In this document: positions 36,511 through 44,465 of the stretch, piece after piece
Layout: every line of letters starts with the position of its first letter
How positions within the stretch are numbered: the first letter of the stretch is position 1
DNA from: Marinobacter sp. SS13-12
GTDB taxonomy: Bacteria; Pseudomonadota; Gammaproteobacteria; Pseudomonadales; Oleiphilaceae
Direction: 5' to 3'
Assembly: GCF_030227115.1 (NCBI RefSeq)
Contig: NZ_JASSUA010000001.1
Location: 186,001 to 250,000, forward strand
DNA: 64,000 bases
Notes under the pieces: generated by a model
Told to the model about the DNA's origin: nothing
Database searches by the model: none
What the model saw: the letters and a program-made list of their open reading frames with translations, nothing else
Program-made: the position numbers and the translations under genes

Positions 36511-37267
36511 ACACCTGCGATGCGATAACTCCCAGATTACGCCTGCAGGCATCGAGATAGGATGCGCCGAACAGGTTGTAGTGGTTGAGGGTGTGATAAA
36601 GGTTATAGATAGCCCGCTTGGTAACGTAAACCCCCGTTCTTGGATAAATACGATCATAGGCGCGGTAAAAAGCCGTTGAAAAGCCACCAAAGAGCTCCGT
36701 CATGGCGATGTCTGCTTCCCGGTCACCGTAATAGACCGCAGGATCAATCAGCCAGGGGCCGGTGGTGTCGAACAGCACATTCCCGGACCAGAGGTCACCA
36801 TGAAGCAGGCTGGGGTGTTCACAGTGCGCATTCAGGAACTGCGCCAGAGCATCGCCTTTTGTCCTGAGCACAGCTTCGAACTCCTCCTTCACCTGCCGGT
36901 TACGAATCATCCCCACCTGTACACCGAGGCGATCTTCGAGGAAAAAGTCGCCCCAGTCGTCCGTCAGGCGATTCTTCTGTGGCGACAACCCGATCATGTT
37001 GTCATCTGCAAACCCGTATTGTGGCTGACGAATCGCATGCATGCGGGCAAGCCCCTCGCCCAGTATTGCCATGGTTGCCTCGGTTGCCGGGCCGGGGTTT
37101 ATCCGCGGAATAACCAGCTCCTGTTCCGAGACGGATGTCACCTCCGGCACACGTAACTCGGTAACACCAGCGGTTTTAAGGGTGTCTGCCAACACCTCAA
37201 GGCCCCTGGCCTCGTAGAACAGCGCATCGGGAAAGGACGTGGAATTGTGTTTGATGAAATCGGCCAT
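36509..37267 (-). CDS. Fructosamine-kinase-like protein (FN3K/YniA family), short N-terminus
   Basis: Cytoplasmic protein of 252 residues. The catalytic region LLHGDLWSGNVLFDTTGPWLIDPAVYYGDREADIAM holds HGD and the metal-binding D of DPA, as in kinases of aminoglycoside-phosphotransferase fold. FN3K-type enzymes phosphorylate ketosamines on glycated proteins, while the bacterial YniA role is uncertain. Compared with E. coli YniA, as remembered, about 40 N-terminal residues (first strands of the nucleotide lobe) are missing. A GTG at 37297 would add only ten residues. ATG 37267 has a weak ribosome site. Confidence 0.78.
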   Translation of the reverse strand: MADFIKHNSTSFPDALFYEARGLEVLADTLKTAGVTELRVPEVTSVSEQELVIPRINPGPATEATMAILGEGLARMHAIRQPQYGFADDNMIGLSPQKNRLTDDWGDFFLEDRLGVQVGMIRNRQVKEEFEAVLRTKGDALAQFLNAHCEHPSLLHGDLWSGNVLFDTTGPWLIDPAVYYGDREADIAMTELFGGFSTAFYRAYDRIYPRTGVYVTKRAIYNLYHTLNHYNLFGASYLDACRRNLGVIASQV

Positions 37268-37374
37268 ACCGTCAGTATAACCACGATAAGGAAACACCCC
37301 GCAAACCCCTTGGTTTTATCGCAACCTTGATGGATCATGGAGCGGGACAGGCACTTCAATACAGGTAACGACCA

Positions 37375-37800
37375 ATGGCAACATTCAGCGAATACAAGGC
37401 TAACGAACAGTTGGATACCGAGGCCGCCAAGGTTCGCCGCGATGACCTGGCCGATCTGCTTCGCCGTCAGAAGGCTATCGAGGACAAGGTCAGAAAAAGC
37501 GGCAAGCTGCGCCGTTTCGGCACCGACATCCGCCTGATGTTTTCCATGCTGCGGGATTATTGGCAGGGGAATTACCGAGAAGTGCCGTGGAAAAGCATCG
37601 CAGCGATCGCCGGTGCCCTTATCTATGTACTTAATCCCCTGGACCTGATTCCGGATCTGCTCCTGGGGATTGGCTTCCTGGACGACGCCGGTGTTGTGGC
37701 CGCCTGCCTGGCCTTCGTGGAATCCGACCTGCTTCGTTATGCTGCCTGGAAGGAGCAGTCCGAGCAGGGGCCCACCACAATAGTGCAAGACCACCAATAA
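37375..37800 (+). CDS. DUF1232 (YkvA-family) protein
   Basis: Protein of 141 residues. The DUF1232 core is IYVLNPLDLIPDLLLGIGFLDDAGVVAACLAFVE (about 83-116), hydrophobic enough to be membrane-associated. The preceding half is helical and charged (RRDDLADLLRRQKAIEDKVRKSGKLRRF). Function unknown. AGGTAA lies upstream of the ATG. It is a single gene between the divergent kinase-like gene and amtB. Confidence 0.85.
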   Translation: MATFSEYKANEQLDTEAAKVRRDDLADLLRRQKAIEDKVRKSGKLRRFGTDIRLMFSMLRDYWQGNYREVPWKSIAAIAGALIYVLNPLDLIPDLLLGIGFLDDAGVVAACLAFVESDLLRYAAWKEQSEQGPTTIVQDHQ

Positions 37801-37904
37801 CGCACAATTTCAGGGCGCCGGCGACTACGATTCTTCCGCCGGGCGCACTTATATCGGGCGTAAAATCCCTCTAATCTGTTACCCCTCCTGGCATTGCATC
37901 AAAA

Positions 37905-37920
37905 CGGAACACTCCTTGCT
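37905..37920 (+). promoter_or_regulatory. Sigma-54 promoter of the ammonium transporter gene
   Basis: CGGAAC-ACTCC-TTGCT has a perfect -12 element TTGCT and the GG-N10-GC spacing; the -24 element differs at two positions from TGGCAC. The start site would be near 37931. RpoN/NtrC control is expected for amtB under nitrogen limitation; no convincing NtrC site was seen between 37801 and 37904. Confidence 0.6.
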
Positions 37921-37922
37921 TG

Positions 37923-37945
37923 TTGTGCACGCTATCAATGCACAA
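37923..37945. repeat. Perfect inverted repeat at the amtB transcription start
   Basis: TTGTGCA-N9-TGCACAA. It spans the start site predicted from the sigma-54 promoter and ends directly before the ribosome site AAGGAG (37947-37952). It could be an operator, or an RNA hairpin if a longer transcript exists. Confidence 0.6.
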
Positions 37946-37962
37946 GAAGGAGCAACCAACCC

Positions 37963-39171
37963 GTGGATATCACGAGTGCAGTACATACTCTGACCGAAAG
38001 CGCCAACACCCTCTTCATTCTTATCGGTGCCATTATGGTACTGGCCATGCACGCCGGCTTCGCCTTCCTCGAAGTGGGTACCGTGCGACACAAGAACCAG
38101 GTAAATGCCCTGGTGAAGATCATGACGGATTTCGGCATCTCCGCCGTTGCCTATTTCTTTATCGGTTACTACATCGCCTATGGCAGCCACTTCATGGCCA
38201 GCGCCACAGAGCTGACAGCCGCCAACGGCTACGATCTGGTCAAGTTCTTCTTCCTGATGACCTTCGCCGCTGCCATACCCGCCATTGTTTCCGGCGGCAT
38301 TGCCGAGCGCGCAAAATTCTACCCGATGCTGATCGCCTCCGGGCTGATTGTGGCGTTCGTGTATCCCTTCTTTGAGGGCATGATCTGGAACGGCAATTAC
38401 GGCTTCCAGGCCTGGCTGGAGATCCAGTTTGGTGCAGCATTCCACGACTTTGCCGGCTCCGTTGTCGTGCACGCTGTCGGCGGCTGGATTGCCCTGGCCG
38501 CGGTACTGCTGTTAGGTGCGCGTAACGGTCGTTATCGCAACGGCCGGGTGGTGGCCTTTGCCCCCTCCAACATTCCCTTTCTCGCCCTCGGCGCCTGGAT
38601 TCTTACCGTGGGCTGGTTCGGCTTTAACGTAATGTCGGCCCAGACCCTGGATGGCATCAGCGGCCTGGTGGCGGTAAACAGCCTGATGGCCATGGTCGGT
38701 GGCGTGCTGATAGCCATGCTTGTGGGCCGCAAGGACCCGGGCTTCATCCACAACGGGCCGCTCGCCGGCCTGGTGGCCGTATGCGCCGGCTCGGACCTGA
38801 TGCACCCGGTTGGTGCGCTGATCACCGGAGGTATTGCCGGTGCGGTCTTCGTCTACATGTTTGAATGGGCGCAGGACAAAATCGAACGCCTGGACGACGT
38901 ACTGGGTGTCTGGCCCCTGCACGGTGTTTGTGGTGTCTGGGGTGCTGTTGCAGCCGGCATCTTCGGCCAGGAAGCCTTTGGTGGCCTGGGGGGCGTCAGC
39001 CTGATGTCCCAGATCATCGGCGCGGTTGCCGGCGTTGTCGTGGCCTTTGTCGGCGGCCTGATCGTCTACGGCATCGTCAGCGCCATCTCCGGGCTGCGCC
39101 TGACCGATGAAGAGGAGTTCAACGGTGCAGATGTCAGCATTCACCGCATTGGTGCCACATCGCTGGAATAA
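37963..39171 (+). CDS. amtB: Ammonium transporter (AmtB family)
   Basis: Inner-membrane channel of 402 residues with about eleven helices. Substrate-binding and gating signatures are HAGFAFLEVGTVRHKN, FHDFAGSVVVHAVGG (with the conserved Asp and the first pore His) and VWPLHGVCGVWG (second pore His). The C-terminal tail GLRLTDEEEFNGADVSIH is the region that GlnK/GlnB controls. GTG 37963 is chosen: AAGGAG lies ahead, and the upstream in-frame ATG at 37894 lies before the sigma-54 promoter. No glnK gene is adjacent, unlike the usual glnK-amtB pair. Confidence 0.9.
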   Translation: MDITSAVHTLTESANTLFILIGAIMVLAMHAGFAFLEVGTVRHKNQVNALVKIMTDFGISAVAYFFIGYYIAYGSHFMASATELTAANGYDLVKFFFLMTFAAAIPAIVSGGIAERAKFYPMLIASGLIVAFVYPFFEGMIWNGNYGFQAWLEIQFGAAFHDFAGSVVVHAVGGWIALAAVLLLGARNGRYRNGRVVAFAPSNIPFLALGAWILTVGWFGFNVMSAQTLDGISGLVAVNSLMAMVGGVLIAMLVGRKDPGFIHNGPLAGLVAVCAGSDLMHPVGALITGGIAGAVFVYMFEWAQDKIERLDDVLGVWPLHGVCGVWGAVAAGIFGQEAFGGLGGVSLMSQIIGAVAGVVVAFVGGLIVYGIVSAISGLRLTDEEEFNGADVSIHRIGATSLE

Positions 39172-39176
39172 GCCCT

Positions 39177-39217
39177 GACTGTCAGCCGCCATGGGGCGGC
39201 TGACAGTCTCTTTTGTT
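39177..39217 (+). terminator. Rho-independent terminator after amtB
   Basis: GACTGTCAGCCGCC / GGCGGCTGACAGTC, a 14-bp perfect stem with a 4-base loop, followed by TCTTTTGTT, beginning 6 bases after the amtB stop. Confidence 0.9.
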
Positions 39218-39377
39218 GACACATTCTCCCTCCTGGCCTTTTCTTAAATAGCCCGCCCTGGCCAAAACCCGCACGTCTACCGCCAGAGTGGCCTGGCTTT
39301 TGCTGTTCCTTTTTTGAATGGGAACGGCTGGATACCGACTCTTCACATCCGGTGGAGGGCGTGTTCAGGAGAGGGTC

Positions 39378-40817
39378 ATGGTTATGCTGATACAAACCCC
39401 GCCCGAGGGTATTTACGACGAGCTGTTCGACGAAGACAACCGGGTACGGCCCAGTTGCCGGATGCTGGAAGACTGGCTGATCAAGTCCGACGAGGACCTG
39501 CTCGCCGAGAAACGCCGCGAGGCGGACGTGCTTTTCCAGCGCCTGGGCATCACCTTCAACGTGTATGGCGAAGACCAGGGCGCCGACCGCCTGATCCCCT
39601 TTGACCTGATTCCCCGCGTGATTTCTGCCACCGACTGGCAGCGGATGCAGGCCGGGCTAAGGCAGCGGGTTCAGGCCCTCAACCGCTTCCTGTTCGACAT
39701 CTACCACGATTTCGACATTATCCGCGCCGGGGTGATCAGCGCCGAACAGGTGTTTGCCAACCCCCAGTACCAGCCCGGCATGCAGAACCTGAAACTGCCC
39801 AGGAACCTCTACTCCCACATCGCCGGCATAGACCTGATCCGACATAACGACGGTGATTTCTATGTGCTGGAAGACAACCTGCGCTGCCCCAGCGGCGTGT
39901 CCTACATGCTGGAAAACCGCCGCATGATGATGCGCCTGTTTCCGGAGTTGTTTGCACAGGCGCCGGTTGCGCCGGTGGAGCACTACCCGGCACTGCTCGG
40001 GGAAACCCTTCGCGCCGCCTCCCTCAAGCCCAACCCCACGGTAGTGGTGCTCACCCCCGGGCGCTTTAACAGCGCCTACTTCGAGCACGCCTTCCTGGCA
40101 CGCCAGATGGGCATCGAACTGGTAGAGGGGGCCGATCTGTTCATTCGCCAGAACAGGGTCTACATGAAGACCACCATCGGCCCCCAGCAGGTGGACGTGA
40201 TTTACCGCCGGATTGACGACGACTTCCTCGACCCCCTGGCCGGTAATCCGGATTCCATGCTCGGCGTGCCCGGCCTTTATGCCGCCTACCGCAGCGGCAA
40301 TGTGGTGCTGGCCAATGCCATGGGCACCGGCGTGGCGGACGACAAGTCCATCTACCCCTACGTGCCGGACATGATCCGCTTCTACCTGGGGGAAGAACCC
40401 ATTCTGAAGAACGTACCCACCTGGCAGTGCCGCAAACCCAGGGACCTGCAGTACGTGCTGGACAACCTTCCCGATCTGGTGGTCAAGGAAACCCAGGGTG
40501 CGGGCGGCTACGGCATGCTGATCGGTCCCAGGGCCAGCAAGAAGGAGCTCAGCCACTTCCGCAGCCTGCTGAAAGCCAGACCTGACAACTACATCGCCCA
40601 GCCCACCCTGAGCCTGTCCACCTGCCCCACTTTTGTGGATGAAGGCGTGGCACCCCGGCATCTGGACCTGCGGCCCTTTGTGCTCTCAGGCAAAAAGATA
40701 CAGATGGTGCCCGGGGGCCTGACGCGGGTGGCACTGAAAGCCGGATCACTGGTGGTGAACTCGTCTCAGGGCGGCGGCACCAAAGACACCTGGGTACTGG
40801 AGGGCGACGAATGCTGA
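39378..40817 (+). CDS. Circularly permuted ATP-grasp protein (DUF404/DUF407)
   Basis: Cytoplasmic protein of 479 residues of the circularly permuted ATP-grasp type 2 family. Key stretches are YVLEDNLRCPSGVSYMLENR (metal/ATP-binding EDN), VVLTPGRFNSAYFEHAFLARQMGIELVEG, and VVKETQGAGGYGMLIGP. ATP-grasp enzymes join a carboxylate to an amine; this clade is predicted to make a small peptide or modify a peptide. ATG 39378 has AGGAG 7 bases ahead; a longer in-frame start at 39318 has no support. It overlaps the alpha-E gene by 7 bases and leads the Anbu operon. Confidence 0.87.
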   Translation: MVMLIQTPPEGIYDELFDEDNRVRPSCRMLEDWLIKSDEDLLAEKRREADVLFQRLGITFNVYGEDQGADRLIPFDLIPRVISATDWQRMQAGLRQRVQALNRFLFDIYHDFDIIRAGVISAEQVFANPQYQPGMQNLKLPRNLYSHIAGIDLIRHNDGDFYVLEDNLRCPSGVSYMLENRRMMMRLFPELFAQAPVAPVEHYPALLGETLRAASLKPNPTVVVLTPGRFNSAYFEHAFLARQMGIELVEGADLFIRQNRVYMKTTIGPQQVDVIYRRIDDDFLDPLAGNPDSMLGVPGLYAAYRSGNVVLANAMGTGVADDKSIYPYVPDMIRFYLGEEPILKNVPTWQCRKPRDLQYVLDNLPDLVVKETQGAGGYGMLIGPRASKKELSHFRSLLKARPDNYIAQPTLSLSTCPTFVDEGVAPRHLDLRPFVLSGKKIQMVPGGLTRVALKAGSLVVNSSQGGGTKDTWVLEGDEC

Positions 40818-41749
40818 GCCGCGCCGCATCAAGTCTGTTCTGGATGGCCCGCTATCTGGAGCGTGCCGAAACCCAGGCCCGTTTACTGGACGTCAGCCTG
40901 ACCATGGCGCTTATCGACGTGCCGGAAGACCGTGAAGAGCAGTTGTCGGTCCCGCTGCTGGTTACCGGCACACGAGAGGTATTCGACGAACTCTACAACG
41001 ACATCACGCCCCAGAACCTGATCGATTTCCTGCTACTGGATGACCGCCACCCTGCCAGTGTGTTCAGCGTCATACGCAGCGCCCGGGACAATGCGCTGCA
41101 CATTCGGGGCAACCTGTCCGCCGACGTGTGGGAAAGCATCAATTCAGCCTGGATGGAACTGAAGGAGCTTCGGCACAAGGGGGTTACCGAGTCCAACGCC
41201 AGCCGGGTGTTCGACTGGACCCGGGAACGCTCCCACGTGTTCCGGGGTGCAGCCTACGGCACTCTGTTGCGTAACGATGCCTTCCACTTCCTGCGTCTGG
41301 GCACCTTTATCGAACGGGCCGACACCACCGCAAGGGTTCTGGATATCCGCCATCACATGGCCACCAAATCCCTGGAAGGCCATCCCACGCAATCGTTCTT
41401 CGAGTGGACCGCCCTGCTGCACTCACTGGCCGCCTTCGAGGCCTACCAGCATACCTACGGCCACAACATCGAGCCGATGAACGTGGCGGAACTGCTGATT
41501 CTCAAGCCGGATGTTCCCCGCTCACTCCGCGCCTGTCTGCAGGAAATCGCCAGCCTGCTGGAGCAGATCCAGAGTGGTGACGCTCGTCGGGCCAGGCGCC
41601 TGGCCTCCAGCCTGTACGCCAATATCCACTATGGCGACCGGGAGTACATTGAAGAGCGTGGCCTGCACGAATATCTGACCGACTTCCTGGAACGCATCCA
41701 GCGCATTTCCGGCCAGATCCAGAAGGACTACATGGGGTGGAAACAATGA
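40811..41749 (+). CDS. Alpha-E domain protein (DUF403)
   Basis: All-helical cytoplasmic protein of 312 residues. The N-terminus LSRAASSLFWMARYLERAETQARLLDV is the family signature; further conserved Arg/Glu pairs occur at FLRLGTFIERADTTARVLDIR. Alpha-E domains nearly always occur with the permuted ATP-grasp and transglutaminase proteins found here on either side. Its biochemical role is unknown; a scaffold or an enzyme partner is possible. Its stop overlaps the next start (ATGA). Confidence 0.87.
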   Translation: MLSRAASSLFWMARYLERAETQARLLDVSLTMALIDVPEDREEQLSVPLLVTGTREVFDELYNDITPQNLIDFLLLDDRHPASVFSVIRSARDNALHIRGNLSADVWESINSAWMELKELRHKGVTESNASRVFDWTRERSHVFRGAAYGTLLRNDAFHFLRLGTFIERADTTARVLDIRHHMATKSLEGHPTQSFFEWTALLHSLAAFEAYQHTYGHNIEPMNVAELLILKPDVPRSLRACLQEIASLLEQIQSGDARRARRLASSLYANIHYGDREYIEERGLHEYLTDFLERIQRISGQIQKDYMGWKQ

Positions 41750-42531
41750 AACTGAACATCCGCCACGACACGACCTATACCTACGATGCGCCGATGCACA
41801 ACAGCATCCAGTACCTGCGCCTGACACCCCGCAACACGCCACAACAGCGAATCCTGGAGTGGCACGTGAGCGCCCCGGGGGAAACCAGCCAGATGATCGA
41901 CGGCTTCGGCAACCAGGTTACTGTCATGACCATGGACAAGACGGTCTCGAAGATCACCCTGACCGCCGAAGGCGTGGTTGACCTCACCGGCAAACCACTG
42001 ACCCGGGACGATTCACCCTTCCCGCCGGAAGTGTTCCTGCGCCACACCCCGCTGACGGAAGCCGACAACGCCATCAAGGCGTTCGCCAGCCAGTTTTCCC
42101 CCAACAAACGCAGCCTGGTAAGAATGATGAACCGCATCCTGGAGCACATTCAGTTCCTGCCCGGCGCCACCACTGTGACCCACACCGCCGCCGAGGCCTT
42201 CAATCAGAAAGCCGGGGTGTGTCAGGACCATACCCATATCTTCATATCCTGCTGCCGCCACATCGGGGTTCCGGTGCGTTACGTCAGCGGCTACATACAC
42301 ACCTTCAGCGACGACCACCTGGCCACCCACGCCTGGGCAGAGGCGTGGCTGGGCCGCAACTGGCATACCTTTGATGTGGTGAACCTGCTCAATGTAGCGG
42401 AAAGCCATATCAAGCTGGCAACGGGCCTGGATTACCGGGATGCCGCTCCGGTGCGAGGCATTCGCAGTGGTGGTGGCATGGAGAGTCTGCAGACCCGCGC
42501 CTGGGTAACCAAAGCCGGGGAGAGCCAGTAA
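41746..42531 (+). CDS. Transglutaminase-like cysteine protease/amidase
   Basis: Protein of 261 residues without signal peptide. An N-terminal beta domain (MKLNIRHDTTYTYDAPMHNSIQYLRLTPR) precedes a papain-like transglutaminase core with the triad C159 (AGVCQDHTHIF), H195 (HAWAEAW) and D210 (WHTFDV). Bacterial members are generally taken to cleave or transfer amide bonds. Coupled by a 4-base overlap with the alpha-E gene, it could break or transfer a bond made by the ATP-grasp partner. Confidence 0.88.
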   Translation: MKLNIRHDTTYTYDAPMHNSIQYLRLTPRNTPQQRILEWHVSAPGETSQMIDGFGNQVTVMTMDKTVSKITLTAEGVVDLTGKPLTRDDSPFPPEVFLRHTPLTEADNAIKAFASQFSPNKRSLVRMMNRILEHIQFLPGATTVTHTAAEAFNQKAGVCQDHTHIFISCCRHIGVPVRYVSGYIHTFSDDHLATHAWAEAWLGRNWHTFDVVNLLNVAESHIKLATGLDYRDAAPVRGIRSGGGMESLQTRAWVTKAGESQ

Positions 42532-42623
42532 CAAAAAGCTTTGCAAAATCGACACATCACCCCATGTATTCTGCAGTGAAAGGGGTAAACTGGCCGGATT
42601 CCGAATCACCCGAGGGTAGCCCG

Positions 42624-43349
42624 ATGACTTATTGTGTGGCGATGCGGCTGGCCGATGGCCTGGTGTTCGCGTCCGACTCCCGCACCAATGCGGGTTTTGA
42701 CCAGATCTCGACCTTCCGCAAAATGCATGTCTTTGAGCAGCCGGGCGAGCGGGAGCTGGTCATTCTGTCCGCCGGCAATCTCGCAACCAGCCAGAGTGTG
42801 ATCAGCCTGCTGGAAAAGCGCGCCGGCTCCGAGGTGCCCAACGTTTTTTCCACGGTTTCCATGTTCGAGACCGCGGAGATTGTCGGCAAGACCATTCGCG
42901 AAGTTATCCATCGGGACAACCCGGAGGGCAAGATCAACCACGTGGATTTCAGTTGCTCGCTGATCCTGGGCGGCCAGATCCACGGCGAAGAAGCGCGGCT
43001 GTTCAACATTTACCCGGAAGGCAACTTCATCGAAGCTACCCGAGAGACCCCCTATTTCCAGATTGGCGAGTCAAAATACGGCAAGCCGATTCTTGACCGG
43101 GTGGTGAACTACCAGTCCCCCCTGGACCGGGCGTACCAGTGCGCCCTGATCTCCTTCGACTCCACCATGAAAAGCAATCTGTCGGTAGGCATGCCGCTGG
43201 ACGTGGCCATCTATCGTAATAATGAACTGAAGCCCTGTTTCATCGACCGGGTGGACGAACACAACGACTACTTCCAGCGACTCCGCCAGCAATGGCATCA
43301 GGGCATTCAGGAGCTGGTCAGCGGGCTTCAACCACCAGTCATCCGCTGA
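42624..43349 (+). CDS. Anbu, proteasome-type peptidase
   Basis: Ntn-hydrolase-fold protein of 241 residues. After removal of Met, Thr1 becomes the N-terminal nucleophile (MTYCVAMRLADGLVFASDSRTNAG); Asp17 and Lys32 of mature numbering fit the proteasomal Thr1/Asp17/Lys33 set, and LSAGNLA matches the proteasomal SG motif. ATG 42624 is required to expose this Thr; the in-frame ATG at 42564 would bury it. Anbu homologues assemble into helical or ring-like oligomers and their substrate is unresolved. It lies 92 bases after the transglutaminase gene. Confidence 0.88.
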   Translation: MTYCVAMRLADGLVFASDSRTNAGFDQISTFRKMHVFEQPGERELVILSAGNLATSQSVISLLEKRAGSEVPNVFSTVSMFETAEIVGKTIREVIHRDNPEGKINHVDFSCSLILGGQIHGEEARLFNIYPEGNFIEATRETPYFQIGESKYGKPILDRVVNYQSPLDRAYQCALISFDSTMKSNLSVGMPLDVAIYRNNELKPCFIDRVDEHNDYFQRLRQQWHQGIQELVSGLQPPVIR

Positions 43350-43364
43350 TACCGTCCCCGCCCT

Positions 43365-44465
43365 TTACTCCCTGTAGCCGGTCAGTTCCATATAACCCAC
43401 ACCTTGGTGGGAGCCGGCAACAGACACCGGGCTCTCCCAATAGGGATAGAGCCCGTCGTTCCAGTAGTTGCCGGGCGGTGCTGCGACAGTCAGGTCCACC
43501 TTATGCTGAGGAATCGTCAGTCGCCACTCAACGGGCACTCGGCCACGTTGAGATTCATGCCAACGGGTCGGTGACAGGGTCAGATCATCGCGATCCAGCG
43601 CTTCAAGCTGGCCATCGGCCCCGATCCAGCTGCCAGACGAATAGGCACCGCCGTCTTCGCGCAGGCGAAAGGCCATCAGCTTGTTTCCATCTTCCAGATG
43701 CAGCGCGAACCAGTCCCAGCCCTGCTGGCCTGCCTTGAGAAACTGACTGCTCCATTCACGGTCAAACCAGCCCTTGCCGGAAACCTCCAGGGACCGATCC
43801 CCGAGTGTCACCGTTCCCCCGATCTGTAAATCCACCAGGCTGAAATACATGGAGCCCTCACCACTGGCGGACTTGGCGCTGAAGCCTTCGACACCATGGG
43901 CTACCACGTCCCTGGTACCCGTCAACTGCAGGTCATAGCTCCAGCCATCCCCTGTCACCTGCAGGCGCCACATATCCGACCCTGGCACCGCTTCCACCCG
44001 CCAGTCATCCAGCCAAACGCGGAACGGATCTACCCTGGCGCCAGCATGGCCCACATCACCCCGGGCAAGCTTCTCGGTAAACCGATGCTCCCCCTCATAC
44101 GACACCGCACCATGGGCCATCCAGGCCGCCTCAAGGGGCCAGGCCTCCGGATCGGGAGCCTCACTCTCAGCCGGCCGGGGCTGAAGGGACTGACGGAACT
44201 GGGTCCATTGCAGGCCCAGTGGTTTGCCGCCCCGGGTTTCCAGGTTGGCCGTCAGGTACCACCATTCAATGCGATGTTGCGGGTGAGGGCCCCAATCATC
44301 GGGGAATACGAGGGTATCGCCGGGCCGGGGCTGCAGAAACCCGGTTTCATCCACCTCCCCGACCTGCTGAGCCAGGCCTGCGAAACCAGTCTCTTTGGAT
44401 GAATCCGAACAACCTGCAACAGCAGCCATCAGTAACCATGCAACGAAGGCGAAATGGGCTCTCAT
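43365..44465 (-). CDS. CrtC/AttH-type lipocalin-like lipoprotein
   Basis: Protein of 366 residues. Its signal peptide has a lipobox A-G-C (AAVAGCSDSS, Cys near residue 19). Two lipocalin-like beta domains follow, with HRIEWWYLTANLE and FDREWSSQFL...WDWFALHLEDG, hallmarks of the CrtC/AttH family. AttH homologues accompany AttEFG ABC systems; CrtC members hydrate carotenoids, though a lipid-carrying role is more likely here. Its ATG overlaps the stop of the FtsX-like permease by 4 bases. It is the last gene of the operon. Confidence 0.84.
   Translation of the reverse strand: MRAHFAFVAWLLMAAVAGCSDSSKETGFAGLAQQVGEVDETGFLQPRPGDTLVFPDDWGPHPQHRIEWWYLTANLETRGGKPLGLQWTQFRQSLQPRPAESEAPDPEAWPLEAAWMAHGAVSYEGEHRFTEKLARGDVGHAGARVDPFRVWLDDWRVEAVPGSDMWRLQVTGDGWSYDLQLTGTRDVVAHGVEGFSAKSASGEGSMYFSLVDLQIGGTVTLGDRSLEVSGKGWFDREWSSQFLKAGQQGWDWFALHLEDGNKLMAFRLREDGGAYSSGSWIGADGQLEALDRDDLTLSPTRWHESQRGRVPVEWRLTIPQHKVDLTVAAPPGNYWNDGLYPYWESPVSVAGSHQGVGYMELTGYRE

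Noticed and set aside
37850..37870. Possible NtrC site upstream of amtB (GCAC...GGGC)
   Set aside because: Only the left half fits; the right half does not form the needed GGTGC arm.
39657..40661. 334-codon minus-strand frame inside the ATP-grasp gene
   Set aside because: His/Val/Gly-rich shadow frame; the plus strand carries ATP-grasp motifs throughout.
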